NCBI RefSeq assembly: GCF_020886315.1
Contig: NZ_AP025226.1
Span: 2,630,001 to 2,694,000, forward strand
Direction of reading: 5' to 3'
DNA: 64,000 bases
DNA from: Saccharolobus caldissimus
GTDB lineage: Archaea > Thermoproteota > Thermoprotei_A > Sulfolobales > Sulfolobaceae
The notes under the pieces: generated by a model
Told to the model about the DNA's origin: nothing
Databases searched by the model: none
Seen by the model: only the letters and a program-made list of their open reading frames with translations
In this document: in pieces, positions 8,620 to 18,210 of the stretch
Position numbering within the stretch: position 1 is the stretch's first letter
Layout of the letters: each line of letters begins with the position of its first letter
Program-made: the position numbers and the translations under genes

Positions 8620-9567
8620 CTAACGCCAAGGTTCATCTTCCTTAAAGAACTTATCCGCAATTAATGGCTTCCACCACCACTCGTTCTCGACGTACCACTC
8701 GTAAGTCCTCCTTAAACCTTCCTTGAGAGGAGTAACGCTATACTTAAGTCTTGTATCCATGCAATACCTCCTATCGTGACCGGGCCTATCGGAAACAAAC
8801 TTAACCTTAATCTCTTTCCCCATAACTTCACCCAACATTCTAAGCAAATCAACATTGCTAATCCTCTGCCCTCCCGGAATATTATAAACTTCTCCCTTCC
8901 ATTCAGCTTTCTCCATCAAGTCAGCAATAATCCTCGCAGTATCCTCAACATATATCCAATCCCTCTCTTGCTTGCCATTACCATAAACCGGGACGTGAAG
9001 ACCTAACAAAGTCCTTATTATAGCTTTAGGGATAAACTTCTCCGGAAACTGCCTGGGCCCGTAGTTATTAGAAGGTCTTACAATTATAGCATTAACGCTA
9101 TAAGTCCTAACGTAAGCCTTAACGAAGAGATCAGCAGAAGCTTTAGCTGCACTATAAGGAGAGGAAGGGTTAAGAGGGGAGTCCTCATCACTACACTCCT
9201 CACCATAAACTTCGTCAGTAGAAATGTGGACATATCTAAAGCCTAAAAGCCTTGAAGCTTCTAAAACATTTATCGTCCCTAAAACGTTCGTGGTTACGAA
9301 GTCTTGAGGCTTATAAATAGACCTATCAACGTGAGATTCAGCAGCGAAATTAATTACAACGTCTACTTTATGATCCTTTAAAATATCATGGAGTTTCTGA
9401 TCCCTTATATCAGCTTTAATGAACTCATGGTCAGTGTCCTTTAAATTCTCAACTCTGCCAGCGTAAGTTAATAGGTCTATAACTATTGGCCTTATTCCCC
9501 TCTTATTTAATTCCCTTACAAAGGCGGAACCTATAAAACCAGCCCCTCCTAAAACTGCAATCTTCAT
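8620..9567 (-). CDS. rmlB: dTDP-glucose 4,6-dehydratase
   Basis: Converts dTDP-glucose to dTDP-4-keto-6-deoxyglucose. The 315-residue short-chain dehydrogenase has the NAD-binding GGAGFIGSAFV at the N-terminus, the ISTDEVYGE motif with the catalytic Asp-Glu pair, and the active-site YSAAK followed by NNYGPRQFPEK. The length is typical for the family. It overlaps the upstream rmlA by 4 bp (start inside the rmlA stop), so it is translated from the same rmlD-rmlA-rmlB transcript. Confidence 0.95.
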   Translation of the reverse strand: MKIAVLGGAGFIGSAFVRELNKRGIRPIVIDLLTYAGRVENLKDTDHEFIKADIRDQKLHDILKDHKVDVVINFAAESHVDRSIYKPQDFVTTNVLGTINVLEASRLLGFRYVHISTDEVYGEECSDEDSPLNPSSPYSAAKASADLFVKAYVRTYSVNAIIVRPSNNYGPRQFPEKFIPKAIIRTLLGLHVPVYGNGKQERDWIYVEDTARIIADLMEKAEWKGEVYNIPGGQRISNVDLLRMLGEVMGKEIKVKFVSDRPGHDRRYCMDTRLKYSVTPLKEGLRRTYEWYVENEWWWKPLIADKFFKEDEPWR

Positions 9568-10604
9568 ACTTCCACTCTCGAATTCTCCCCTATTATTAGT
9601 TTAGTCCACTTCTTCCCCCTTATCACATTCGAATTATTACCTATTAAAGAATCAATCATCGAAACCCCTTCTACTCTCACATTATCCAAAATTACGCTAT
9701 ATTCTATCTCACTACTCTCGATCACGCAGTTATCCCCTATTGAAGTAAAAGGACCTATATAGGAATTTGCTATCTTACTTCCCTTTCCTATAAAAGCAGG
9801 CCCTCTGATAGTTGAGTTTTCAACTAACGCACTTTCTTCTATAAATACTCTGCCGTCAATTGATGATCCCTTAACCTCTCCTTTAATTTTTCTCTCCGCG
9901 TACTTGTCCAAAAGAAAAGAGTTCGCTTCCAATATGTCCTTAGGAGTTCCGGTATCCTTCCACCAGCCGTCAATTATCTTATACTCAACTTCTTTACCTT
10001 TATCTATTAAACCTTGTATAGCATCAGTTATTTCTAATTCGCCCCTCCATGAGGGCTTCAGATTTTCTATCACCTCAAATATCTCCTTCGTAAATGCGTA
10101 AACTCCAACTAAAGCTAAATCGGAAATCGCCTCTTTCGGTTTTTCCACGAGCTTAACCACTTTACCATCTTTTATTACAGCTACTCCGAAGCGATTAGGA
10201 TTGTCCACTTTAGCCAAAAGTATTGAAGCTGAGCCTTTAAAAGACAGAAAAGAGGAAAAATCGTCATAAGGAACTATATTATCTCCTAGGTAAACAAGAA
10301 ACTTATCTTCCGTTATTACATCTTTAACTCTATACACGGCATCTGCTAACCCCCTAGCCTTTCCCTGATAAACGTAAGTTATATTTACCCCGAAACTTGA
10401 GCCATCACCGTAATATTCTACAACCTTATTTGGATTATTATCGCCCAGTATTATTATTATATCTCTTATTCCGGAATCCCTTATCTGCTCTAAAACCCAT
10501 TGGGAAACGGGTTTCCCGGCAATTTTTATTAATTGTTTAGGGCCAGTGTGAGTTAATGGCCTTAGCCTAGTGCCTTGACCGCCGTGTAAAATTACCGCCT
10601 GCAA
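9564..10604 (-). CDS. rmlA: Glucose-1-phosphate thymidylyltransferase, long form
   Basis: Makes dTDP-glucose from dTTP and glucose-1-phosphate. The N-terminal nucleotidyltransferase domain carries GGQGTRLRPLTHTGPKQ near residue 8, and the metal-binding YLGDNI near residue 107. The remaining 100 residues form repeated hexapeptides (left-handed beta helix), as in the 350-residue long RmlA forms of archaea. It sits between rmlD and rmlB without gaps. Confidence 0.93.
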   Translation of the reverse strand: MQAVILHGGQGTRLRPLTHTGPKQLIKIAGKPVSQWVLEQIRDSGIRDIIIILGDNNPNKVVEYYGDGSSFGVNITYVYQGKARGLADAVYRVKDVITEDKFLVYLGDNIVPYDDFSSFLSFKGSASILLAKVDNPNRFGVAVIKDGKVVKLVEKPKEAISDLALVGVYAFTKEIFEVIENLKPSWRGELEITDAIQGLIDKGKEVEYKIIDGWWKDTGTPKDILEANSFLLDKYAERKIKGEVKGSSIDGRVFIEESALVENSTIRGPAFIGKGSKIANSYIGPFTSIGDNCVIESSEIEYSVILDNVRVEGVSMIDSLIGNNSNVIRGKKWTKLIIGENSRVEV

Positions 10605-11429
10605 TTAAACCACCATATAACGCAAATTTTCATCTAAAGAATAGAAATCGATAGAAAGAACCTTCTTAGCCTTAGAAATGTCTAAAGAGGAGTCAAAAGG
10701 TCTCTTAGCAATCCAACCTTCCACGTGATCTACTTCCTTTATGCTACCGACAAGATTAAATTTATCCTTAATCTTCATAGCTAAGTCTACCCTAGAAATT
10801 CTCTCTCCTGCAACGTTGAGTATTCTGGTTTTCCTATACTGTATTAACTCTGAGATAGCCTCTGCTAACTTCCTAGCAGAAATGGGGGAATAATACCCTT
10901 TAAACGCTGAAACTTCCTTACCCTCCTTTAAAGTTTTATAAACGTAAACTGGATATCCTTTATGCCTAAAAACTCCGGAAGTCCTTACAACAAGGCTATC
11001 GTCATAAGATAAAGCGTAAGTTTCGCCTAATAGTTTACTTAACCCGTAATAATTAATGGGGTTAGGCAAATCGCCCTCATTATAAAGCCCTCTTTCACCG
11101 TCAAATACGTAATCCGTACTTATGTGAATAAGGTAAGCCTCAATAACGCGAGAAGCCCTAACTATGTGCTTTACTGCCTCAGCGTTGACTTTAAAAGCTT
11201 TTTCCCTTTCAACTTCACATTTATCTACGTCAGTCATCGATGCAGTATTTATAATAACGTCGGGTCTCTTCTTTATTATAAAATCCTCAACTGCTGAGTA
11301 ATTGGTTAAATCAAGCTTATAGCCACCTTGAACTTCCTTCGTGTTGTATACCTTAATTATTTCACCTTTTAAGACTGCAGAAAGCTCTAAGCCTAACTGT
11401 CCTGAGGCACCGATTATCAATATTCGCAT
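10605..11429 (-). CDS. rmlD: dTDP-4-dehydrorhamnose reductase
   Basis: Last enzyme of dTDP-L-rhamnose synthesis, reducing the 4-keto sugar. The 274-residue protein shows NAD(P)-binding GASGQLG at residues 7-13, TASMTDVDKCE, STDYVFDG and the catalytic YGLSK. It is the first gene of the three-gene operon. The epimerase RmlC needed between RmlB and RmlD is not in the window, so either it is encoded elsewhere or a different sugar is made. Confidence 0.92.
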   Translation of the reverse strand: MRILIIGASGQLGLELSAVLKGEIIKVYNTKEVQGGYKLDLTNYSAVEDFIIKKRPDVIINTASMTDVDKCEVEREKAFKVNAEAVKHIVRASRVIEAYLIHISTDYVFDGERGLYNEGDLPNPINYYGLSKLLGETYALSYDDSLVVRTSGVFRHKGYPVYVYKTLKEGKEVSAFKGYYSPISARKLAEAISELIQYRKTRILNVAGERISRVDLAMKIKDKFNLVGSIKEVDHVEGWIAKRPFDSSLDISKAKKVLSIDFYSLDENLRYMVV

Positions 11430-11580
11430 ATTATGAAATGATACAAAATTAAAAATAAGGATTTTGGTTTAAAGGTGCTTTATAGAATTCTTCATACTTC
11501 TCAGAGATAACCTATAACTTAAGTTTTAACTGAACACAAGATTTTATTTCGTTTCTCCTAGCTTAAGATCCAAGAAATTT

Positions 11581-11704
11581 CATAGTGCCGTCATTTGTAT
11601 ATATTATAAATGACTTTGTCTTTATAAAGAGTATACCGTTAACTAAGATATTATCATACGTCAGAAACTTATAGAAATATAAATAGCTTAATGATAACAC
11701 TATG
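11581..11704. repeat. MITE, family 1 (124 bp)
   Basis: The ends are catagtgccgtcatt and aatgataacactatg, a terminal inverted repeat. It is flanked by the 8-bp direct repeat agaaattt (11573-11580 and 11705-11712). Other copies lie at 24424-24551, 28640-28769 and 50904-51030. The 8-bp duplication points to mobilisation by a transposase not seen here. Confidence 0.8.
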
Positions 11705-12351
11705 AGAAATTTAAACTAGTCTACAAAGCAAATTTGACCTAAAGGTTTATTACTGAACGCTTCTCTTCTTCACTTATCTTAACATTCTCTTCCTGACTAA
11801 GCCTACTCTCCTTATATAATCAACCTCTTTGTGCCTTAAAGTTATCGGAAGTCCTTCTGAGTCAACTTCTTATTTATATTCATACATACAATACGTAAAA
11901 TTTTTGCCCTAGACTTGTCAATAGACAAACTCTCAACCTCTTTTTCAAATCTCCTATGTGCATATTTATTCAATTAGTAATTATAAAATTAAATAAAGGA
12001 GTATTAAAAACAATTGTTTGCCAAACGATCGTTGTATTACCAAAATTGAATTAATTAAACTTAAAAATGAATAAGAAAATTATTTATTAAGGTGAAAGAA
12101 GCAGTAGTTCTATTTAGCGTAATTGCAGAATCATCTACCCCTATTTCTATTCAATACGCTGAACAGCTATTAATTATAGTTTCCTCGATTTTAGAGACGA
12201 CATTTATAGTTAGTTTACCTTCTAAATTTCCGAAAGTATCAATGTGGAATTAGAATACTTAAATTAGAATAAGGATAAATTATCCATAATTAATAAAAAT
12301 AATATACAAATAACAGGTAATTTCCGTAATTTATATCTTCAAACTCTAGGG

Positions 12352-12519
12352 AAGGCGATTAAGGTTTCCATTGCGAATTGTAATTTATGAATAGTATAAA
12401 TATAAAAGTGTTAACACGATTAAGCATGCATTCTCTTTATGAATCGTTTTCACCCAATTAAATTCATCCTAGTTTTTGAAATATAGTGAATTTGCAATGG
12501 AAACCTGAATGGCCCCTCT
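12352..12519. repeat. MITE, family 2
   Basis: The inner terminal repeats are aggtttccattgcgaatt (12362) and aatttgcaatggaaacct (ending 12506). The repeat can be extended outward to a ggcgatt/gaatggcc pair. It is about 80 percent identical by eye to the copy at 24354-24657. It cut the 5' part off the small membrane-protein gene that follows. Confidence 0.7.
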
Positions 12520-12690
12520 TATGAAGAAATGGAAAAGACTATAGTCTTTATCTCTTCCCTATTAATCATATCTGTTACACTATATGATATAATTTTATTA
12601 TTCATACACAATTACGTGATATATGCGATTATACTTATAGTTATGTTTAGCATTGACGTATATCTTTCTAGTAAGAGGGTTAGACGGTAA
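12517..12690 (+). pseudogene. C-terminal fragment of a small membrane protein
   Basis: The frame reads SYEEMEKTIVFISSLLIIS and ends VYLSSKRVRR, clearly homologous to the C-terminal 60 residues of the protein at 28843-29151 (SNEEMEKPIVFISPLLIIL, ending FKRAKK). The N-terminal half is missing, and its place is taken by the MITE. Confidence 0.7.
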
Positions 12691-12830
12691 GGAAATACAG
12701 ACTTAAAAGTATAAAGTGATAATCACATAAAATTACCTTTATATTAATAAGAATTGTCGGATTATTAGACTGGGCCTTTGTATTATATATACTAAATCAT
12801 TAAATTCGATATTAGCCAGCTTAAATTGTT

Positions 12831-13168
12831 TTTATAGAGCAATTTTGGATCTACTGTATAAAGATATTCTATAACCTTCTCAAATATTACGACGCCTACA
12901 GACGAGTCCTCTAAGGGGAATTTTTACTAACGTCTACGTCTAGGACAATATTAATCTCCATTTCAGCAGATAAAATAACTTTAACATAATAAGCCTTACT
13001 GAAGTTAAAACTTTTAGTAAGATAAACTCTCACAGTCCCTTAATCTATCTCTAAAACTAATTTTACAAATTGTATAATTGCTTCCTCCATAAGCTCAATC
13101 CTCTTTAAAATATAAGGAGTTACCTCAAGCTTAGCATAAGGTTCTTCGTAGAATTCTCTGGATTGCAT
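12831..13168 (-). pseudogene. Decayed gene of unknown function
   Basis: From ATG 13168 the minus strand reads MQSREFYEEPYAKLEVTP, then a TAA after 42 codons. The same frame continues as GTVRVYLTKSFNFSKAYYVK. A one-base shift near 12920 leads to EDSSVGVVIFEKVIEYLYT. One stop and one frameshift therefore interrupt an otherwise protein-like sequence of about 105 residues. It was not recognised. Confidence 0.5.
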
Positions 13169-13198
13169 CTTTCTTTTCCTCTGCTATTAAGAAAGTTT

Positions 13199-13975
13199 AT
13201 GTTTAAAAGCTTAGCAGATAACATACTTTCTATGGAATATGTTCCTCCAAAAAGAATGCTAGAACTAATAAAAGAGTACAGCACTACCTTTAAGAATTGG
13301 TATTCGGTCATGCTAAATATTTATCTTCATAAGGAGAAAATAAAATGTATACTTAGGAATGGTCAAGTTGTTAATTTAACTCCTAAAGAAGCAGTTTTGC
13401 TAGCAGGGCTTAGAATCACTAAACTCGATCATGAAACAGTATCTTTTGTCTTCAACGATAGGGAAATTACTCTTAAAGGTTGGAAATTAAGTTACCCAGG
13501 GGATTCATTCTCTGACTATTGGAGAATAAACGTTAGAGGGAAGAGAGTTTTAGATATAGGTGCTGGAATAGGCGATTCATCAATTTACTTTTCACTTGCA
13601 GGGGCTAAAGAAGTAGTTGCAGTGGAAATAGATAAAAAGAAGATAGAGTTAATGAGAGAGAATCTGAGAATTAATAACATACAAAACGTAATAGTCGTTG
13701 ATAGAGGAGTCGGTATCGAAGATAATGAAAACATAATAAGTTACTCTAATTTAATTAGAAATTATGGTCCCTTTGATATTGCTAAAATCGATTGTGATGG
13801 ATGTGAGAGGATAATTGCTCCATACATAAAAGAGATTCCAGAGTTGTTGATAGAATGGGATAATAACTACAAGGACGTTTCAAATAGTTTGAAGGCTAAT
13901 GGTTATAAAATAAGGGTAGAGTACACTTTAAAGAACTTAGGATTTATATACGCTAAAAAGAATTTACTTACGTGA
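13199..13975 (+). CDS. FkbM-family methyltransferase
   Basis: SAM-dependent methyltransferase with motif I VLDIGAGIGDSSIYFSLAG, acidic residue in VVAVEIDKK, and KIDCDGCERI downstream. ATG 13199 was chosen (258 residues) because the longer frame back to TTG 13163 runs into the decayed gene on the other strand. It overlaps the next gene by 4 bp, so the two form an operon with a glycosyltransferase. Sugar O-methylation is inferred from context. Confidence 0.82.
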   Translation: MFKSLADNILSMEYVPPKRMLELIKEYSTTFKNWYSVMLNIYLHKEKIKCILRNGQVVNLTPKEAVLLAGLRITKLDHETVSFVFNDREITLKGWKLSYPGDSFSDYWRINVRGKRVLDIGAGIGDSSIYFSLAGAKEVVAVEIDKKKIELMRENLRINNIQNVIVVDRGVGIEDNENIISYSNLIRNYGPFDIAKIDCDGCERIIAPYIKEIPELLIEWDNNYKDVSNSLKANGYKIRVEYTLKNLGFIYAKKNLLT

Positions 13976-15012
13976 AAATCTGCTTTCTTACTAGCCATCT
14001 TAAGGAAAGAGATGGGGCAAGCAGAGCAGTTATTAATTTTACTAGAGGCATCAAACAAGTAAGCAATCATGAACCTTGTATAATAACGTTAGATAATTCA
14101 ATAAACTCCACTAAACTAAATGGTATTGAAATAATTGATTTAAAGAAGAAATTAGGCTACTTTTCCTTGTTCGATATCCTTCTTGGTCGTTCATCTCCAT
14201 TAAAGGCTTTTAAAAAGTACCTAAATGAGAATGAAACCAAATATATTGTAGCCACTGATGATCTTGTCCCTTTATCAGAATTTAGTAATGAACTAGTATA
14301 CTGGAGTCAAGGAGTCCTAATAAGCATATTCTTCTGGAAACCATTTTATAACAAAAACAGATTCTTATCTACCCTTGCAAGCCCATTTTTACTATATAAC
14401 ACAATTAAGTTCTCTTCATTGGTCCAAAGATATAGAGTTCTTCTAGCAAACAGTAGAACTTCCGCATATTACGTATCATTATTTTACAACAGAACACCAA
14501 AAGAAGTCGTTTATCCTCCAATAGATGTAGATTATTTTAAACCAAGCAAAGATAAGGAAAATTTTGTCTTAGTTATTTTAAAGAGAGGGTACCCTTCTCA
14601 TGTAGAACTTATTAAGAAGATTGCGGAAAAAGTGAAAATGAAGGTTATAGGCTACAAAATTCCTAACGCAGAGTATCTTGAAAAAGTCTCAGATGAGGAA
14701 TTAAGGGATTTATATTCTTCAGCCTTAGTTGTACTTTACCCTGTTGATTTCGACTACTTCGGCTATATTCCAGTAGAATCTATGGCCTCTGGAACTCCAG
14801 TCATAGCATTTAAATACTCGGGAGGGCCTTCAGAGACAATTATAGACGGAAAGACGGGATGGCTTGCGTCGGATGAGGAGGAATTCTACAAATTAACACT
14901 GAAGGCTTATAAAGAAGGCTATCCAGAGGAAGTAATCCTAAATAGTAGAAGAAGAGCTGAGACATTTTCCATACAAAATCAGACTAGATTATTGCTCTCC
15001 TACATAATATAG
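13972..15012 (+). CDS. GT4-family glycosyltransferase
   Basis: The 346-residue GT-B enzyme starts with MKICFLTSHLKERDGASRAV, a typical N-terminal acceptor domain with a glycine-poor loop. It has a C-terminal donor site FGYIPVESMASGTPVIAF followed by SGGPSETI (E-x7-E pattern). The start codon overlaps the fkbM stop. Its 3' end overlaps the convergent fkbM gene by 24 bp. It likely adds a sugar to a lipid-linked or surface glycan. The substrate is unknown. Confidence 0.85.
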   Translation: MKICFLTSHLKERDGASRAVINFTRGIKQVSNHEPCIITLDNSINSTKLNGIEIIDLKKKLGYFSLFDILLGRSSPLKAFKKYLNENETKYIVATDDLVPLSEFSNELVYWSQGVLISIFFWKPFYNKNRFLSTLASPFLLYNTIKFSSLVQRYRVLLANSRTSAYYVSLFYNRTPKEVVYPPIDVDYFKPSKDKENFVLVILKRGYPSHVELIKKIAEKVKMKVIGYKIPNAEYLEKVSDEELRDLYSSALVVLYPVDFDYFGYIPVESMASGTPVIAFKYSGGPSETIIDGKTGWLASDEEEFYKLTLKAYKEGYPEEVILNSRRRAETFSIQNQTRLLLSYII

Positions 15013-15600
15013 TATGTTTTTCTCGTGGCCTCTATCTTCTAATACGCATTTCTTAAAACCTTCCTTTATAAGGATATTATCTATCTCGCTTTCGTACTGA
15101 TTTCTTACTTCTATTACTATTTTCTTTACCTTATGAAGCTGGCTAATGCCAGATTTTATAACATCTAGTTCTGCTCCCTCTACATCTATTTTAATAAGAT
15201 CTATTGTATTATAAGGCAATAAAAGCTCGTTTAAAGTTATTGCATCTACTTCAACATACCTATTTGATTCAAAGACAATACTGGAATTATAAGGGTTATC
15301 TGCTAAGTAAAGCTTAACACGTCCTCTTTTCAAAGATACGGCTTTATTTACAATCTCGACGTTATTTATATTATTTAAATGTATATTCTTTTCTAAAATC
15401 TGGAGATTGTCTGGAGAAGGTTCTACAGCAATTATTTTCTTAAAATTCTTATATGTAAATAACACATATCCTCCTTCGAAAGACCCAATATCAATAAATA
15501 TATTACCTCTCGTTGATCGTATAACATCATAAACACGAGAGAATGTCCGGAATGTAAAAAATTGAATTTTGATTGATGAGAATAAATTAATTCTTAGCAT
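14989..15600 (-). CDS. FkbM-family methyltransferase (short)
   Basis: This 203-residue protein contains IFIDIGSFEGGYVLFTYKNF (motif I), IIAVEPSPDNLQILEKN (motif II) and IDLIKIDVEGAELDVI (FkbM signature). It lacks the N-terminal extension of the other FkbM proteins here. The motif I glycine pattern is DIGSFEGG rather than DVGANIG, an unusual but family-compatible variant. It is convergent with the preceding glycosyltransferase. Confidence 0.8.
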   Translation of the reverse strand: MLRINLFSSIKIQFFTFRTFSRVYDVIRSTRGNIFIDIGSFEGGYVLFTYKNFKKIIAVEPSPDNLQILEKNIHLNNINNVEIVNKAVSLKRGRVKLYLADNPYNSSIVFESNRYVEVDAITLNELLLPYNTIDLIKIDVEGAELDVIKSGISQLHKVKKIVIEVRNQYESEIDNILIKEGFKKCVLEDRGHEKNILYYVGEQ

Positions 15601-15936
15601 TATCTTGAATTAAATTGTAGTAATACTTAAGTTATAGGAGGAGAGGGTAGTACTATGACACGTACACTAAGACACATTCCAAACTTAGTGTACTATCCTC
15701 TCCCCCCAAGAGAAGATATGCCGTGGAGGGAAAAATGGTTAACGGATATAAAACCCGTGCTGGACATCCTAGATTTTGAAAGAGTTCTAGGAGAAGGCAC
15801 TCTAGTTTACTTGAAGTTACTAATCGTCATGGTGCTCTACTCCTGTTCCTATAGAGACGCGGTAAAAATGGTCAACGTAAACGTCGTTGTGGCGTGGTTC
15901 GTGGGGAGGCACCACATGCTAGCGCCTCTAACAAAC

Positions 15937-16923
15937 CTACGGGGATAACGAGTCTAGTGCTTCTCCCACGTCGAAGTTCTTGACGTTAACTTCCTTACCC
16001 CTAGGTACTCTAAAACTCTTCTTAACAACGCCCTTGTAAACACCATCCTTTATAACGTGATAACAAATACTGGCAAGTTTTCCGGCAAGAGCACAAGTAG
16101 CCTTAGTAGCACTCTTACCCCTAGTAATAAGCCTCTCATAATACCCGTTAAAAGGCTCAAGATTCCTAGCAACCCTAGCAACCAAGTAGAGAATCCTACG
16201 CAAATACTTATTACCCCTAATCATACCAGAGTGAGACTCACTATCACCACTCTGCTTAGTTTTAGGAGCAAAGCCAGCGTAAGCAGCCTTAGAACTGGAA
16301 AAACGGGAAACATCACCAAACTCAGCGTAAATGGTTGCAGCACTAATCAAACCAACCCCAGGAATCTTGGATAACTCAATCACAGGTTGAGGAATCTTGG
16401 AAATTATCATATCCTCAACCTCCTTAACCATGTTCTCCAAGCTTTTTAACAGTTCAACTAATTGTTTCAACGCTAGTTTTTCCGCATCATTCAAGTTTCT
16501 CCCCAACCTCTCCTTCAACTCGTCCTTCTCTTCCTTATTTAGCCCCTCCCCCTTAGCTAGTTTCTCCAGTAATTGTCTTCCCTTCTTGTCGAATGGTTGT
16601 ATCTTATATCCCGCGATTTCTAATATTTTCCTTATCTCGTTCTTTACTTGTGTTATCTTCTCTACTAGGCTTTCCCTATATCTAGTTAGTTCTCTCAGTT
16701 CTTTTATTTCTCCCGTCGGTATGTATGATCCCTTGATTACGCCAGTCATGTGTGCTACTAATAACCTTTGTGCGTCAAGTTTGTCAGTCTTCTTCCCTAG
16801 CATTTCTGTTAGGTGTAGTGGGTTTATTACTGTTACCTTGTATCCCTTTTCCGTTAGTCTTTCGTGTAGGTGGAAGTAGTATATTCCCGTTGCCTCTATT
16901 ATTCCCTCCTTATATTCTCCCAA
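15937..16923 (-). CDS. IS110-family transposase, type B copy 2
   Basis: 328 residues from TTG 16923, differing from copy 1 mainly by loss of Arg-Ala in SSKAARAYAGF, which becomes SSKAAYAGF, plus a few substitutions. Because only single-codon changes are seen, the two copies diverged recently. The deletion lies in the C-terminal catalytic Ser-region domain and may reduce activity. Start considerations are the same as for copy 1. Confidence 0.8.
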   Translation of the reverse strand: MGEYKEGIIEATGIYYFHLHERLTEKGYKVTVINPLHLTEMLGKKTDKLDAQRLLVAHMTGVIKGSYIPTGEIKELRELTRYRESLVEKITQVKNEIRKILEIAGYKIQPFDKKGRQLLEKLAKGEGLNKEEKDELKERLGRNLNDAEKLALKQLVELLKSLENMVKEVEDMIISKIPQPVIELSKIPGVGLISAATIYAEFGDVSRFSSSKAAYAGFAPKTKQSGDSESHSGMIRGNKYLRRILYLVARVARNLEPFNGYYERLITRGKSATKATCALAGKLASICYHVIKDGVYKGVVKKSFRVPRGKEVNVKNFDVGEALDSLSP

Positions 16924-17163
16924 GAATTTGATTAACTCTTCTATTCCCTCGTTGTCGTAATTGAATTCCCTTATCTCCTTGACGTATACTGTTGATTTGT
17001 CTTGATTTACTACCAGTTCTCCCTTTGCTGCTGTTAGTTTGCTTTGAGAATTGCGAAGGCCCTGTTGATAACCTTTAATTCCATGGTTGAATATTGTTCG
17101 TTTCTCAAGATATTTTTTGTCATCATAATACCTTGTTTTCTTTGCATAGTGTTAACTACATTC

Positions 17164-17288
17164 AGCCCCTAGAGTATTTGGTTACAACCTCCTACTCGGG
17201 GTTTTGTCCCCTCTTGTTAGATCGTTCTAGGGGCTTCACAGCCAGCCTCTCCAAGTGGGGTTTTATCCCCATGAAGTGGTTGGGCTTA
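17164..17288 (-). ncRNA. Candidate IS110 bridge RNA, type B copy 2
   Basis: It has the same fold as copy 1, and the donor half (with gtaggagg) is identical. Only the target loop differs: left arm contains ccactt (complement of 17274-17279) and right arm cttggagag (complement of 17247-17255). The left arm equals ccactt in this copy's left flank (17382-17387, other strand). The right arm matches 7 of 9 positions of the complement of core plus right flank, ctccccacg. The gggg/cccc hairpin between the arms is kept. Confidence 0.65.
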
Positions 17289-18210
17289 TCTTATTTCTCT
17301 CCTTACTTGTTTATTTCCTTTTCTCTTGTAATACTCGTTTTTATTCGTTCTCTTGTTTTGCGTGGATTCCCCGTAGGAGGAAAGTGGGAAAGAGCACGTT
17401 ACATGATTTCGTGGAGAGAATATATGAGGTAAGGAAGAAATTGTTGGAGATCTCCTTCAAGCTTGAGGAGAAGTGCCTACCCAGTTACCTCCCTGCAAGT
17501 GCACACTTCGTGGAATTCATTGCATGGCTAGTGGACTCCTTCCTCCTTGACTTACCCCCTGGGAAGAGGAGCGTGGAAACCTTCAGGGAGAAGGCAGAGC
17601 TAGAGAAGAAGGAAGGTAACTTGAAGAAGGCCAAGAAGCTGCTCTCCCTGGGGAGAACTAAGAGGAGATTCAAGGGAAAGTGGACCAAGAAGAGGGGAGT
17701 CTCGCACTTCGGGCTGAAGGCCCTAATAGTTATCTCCACTTCCCTCTTCGTGAGGTCCATCACATTGAAGTTGGCTAACTTCTCGGACAAGAGGTTCAAG
17801 TCCCCACTCAAGGGGATTAAGATAGCGGACAGGGGTTTCTCGCCCTCCCCAACCCAGCTCATCGCGCGGGAGAAACCCCTTACGACTCTGAGGGCCCATG
17901 TGGAGTTCTTCGGTACCTTCTTGTACAAGTTCTGGAGGCCCTATGGGACCACGGTGTGGAGGAACGAAGCCTTCCTCCACGTCCTGGGAGTCCTCTACAA
18001 CATCAGGATGTTCCTTGCCGTCCAACGGAGGACTCCCCCAGAACGTCGGATAGTTCAACTCTAAGAAACGTCCTCACACGCCCAGGCATCACTATGCATG
18101 TCAAATAAATCTTCTCAACTTGATATTTTTCCATGATTAAGATTTTCCTGATCAACAAGGTTCTATTCTTCTAGCAATATTAATATTTATCATTCTATTT
18201 ATCTATTCAT

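Larger units (their letters stand above)
11430..13162. other. 1.7-kb region without an intact gene: MITEs and gene debris
   Basis: It contains two miniature inverted-repeat elements and two decayed reading frames listed separately. It also has a 53-codon frame starting GTG 12091 (reads VKEAVVLFSVIAES) with no recognised homologue. The first 70 bp upstream of rmlD are AT-rich and would hold its promoter. The rest shows no coding pattern. Confidence 0.6.
15907..17379 (-). mobile_element. IS110 element, type B, copy 2
   Basis: Bounded by AG at 15907-15908 and 17378-17379 (CT on the element strand). It is about 1.47 kb, and except for a 6-bp deletion in the transposase and the target-loop arms it is the same as copy 1. 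Its pre-insertion target, in element orientation, is cccactttc-CT-ccccacg, inside the IS5-like transposase. Confidence 0.85.
15655..18064 (+). pseudogene. IS5-like DDE transposase split by IS110 type B copy 2
   Basis: The N-terminal part (15655-15908) and C-terminal part (17380-18064) join in frame as WFVGRKVGKSTLHDF once the IS110 element is removed, giving a protein of about 310 residues. Catalytic regions are FIAWLVDSFLLDLPPGKRS, IKGIKIADRGFSP-type aspartate (KIADRGF) and the glutamate near HVEFFGTFLY. The single-R junction aligns without a gap with WFLGECKSKSEIH of the transposase at 56302, which fixes the exact insertion point. A start-region hairpin is present (ggagagggtagtac near 15640 and its complement 15684-15703). 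Confidence 0.8.
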
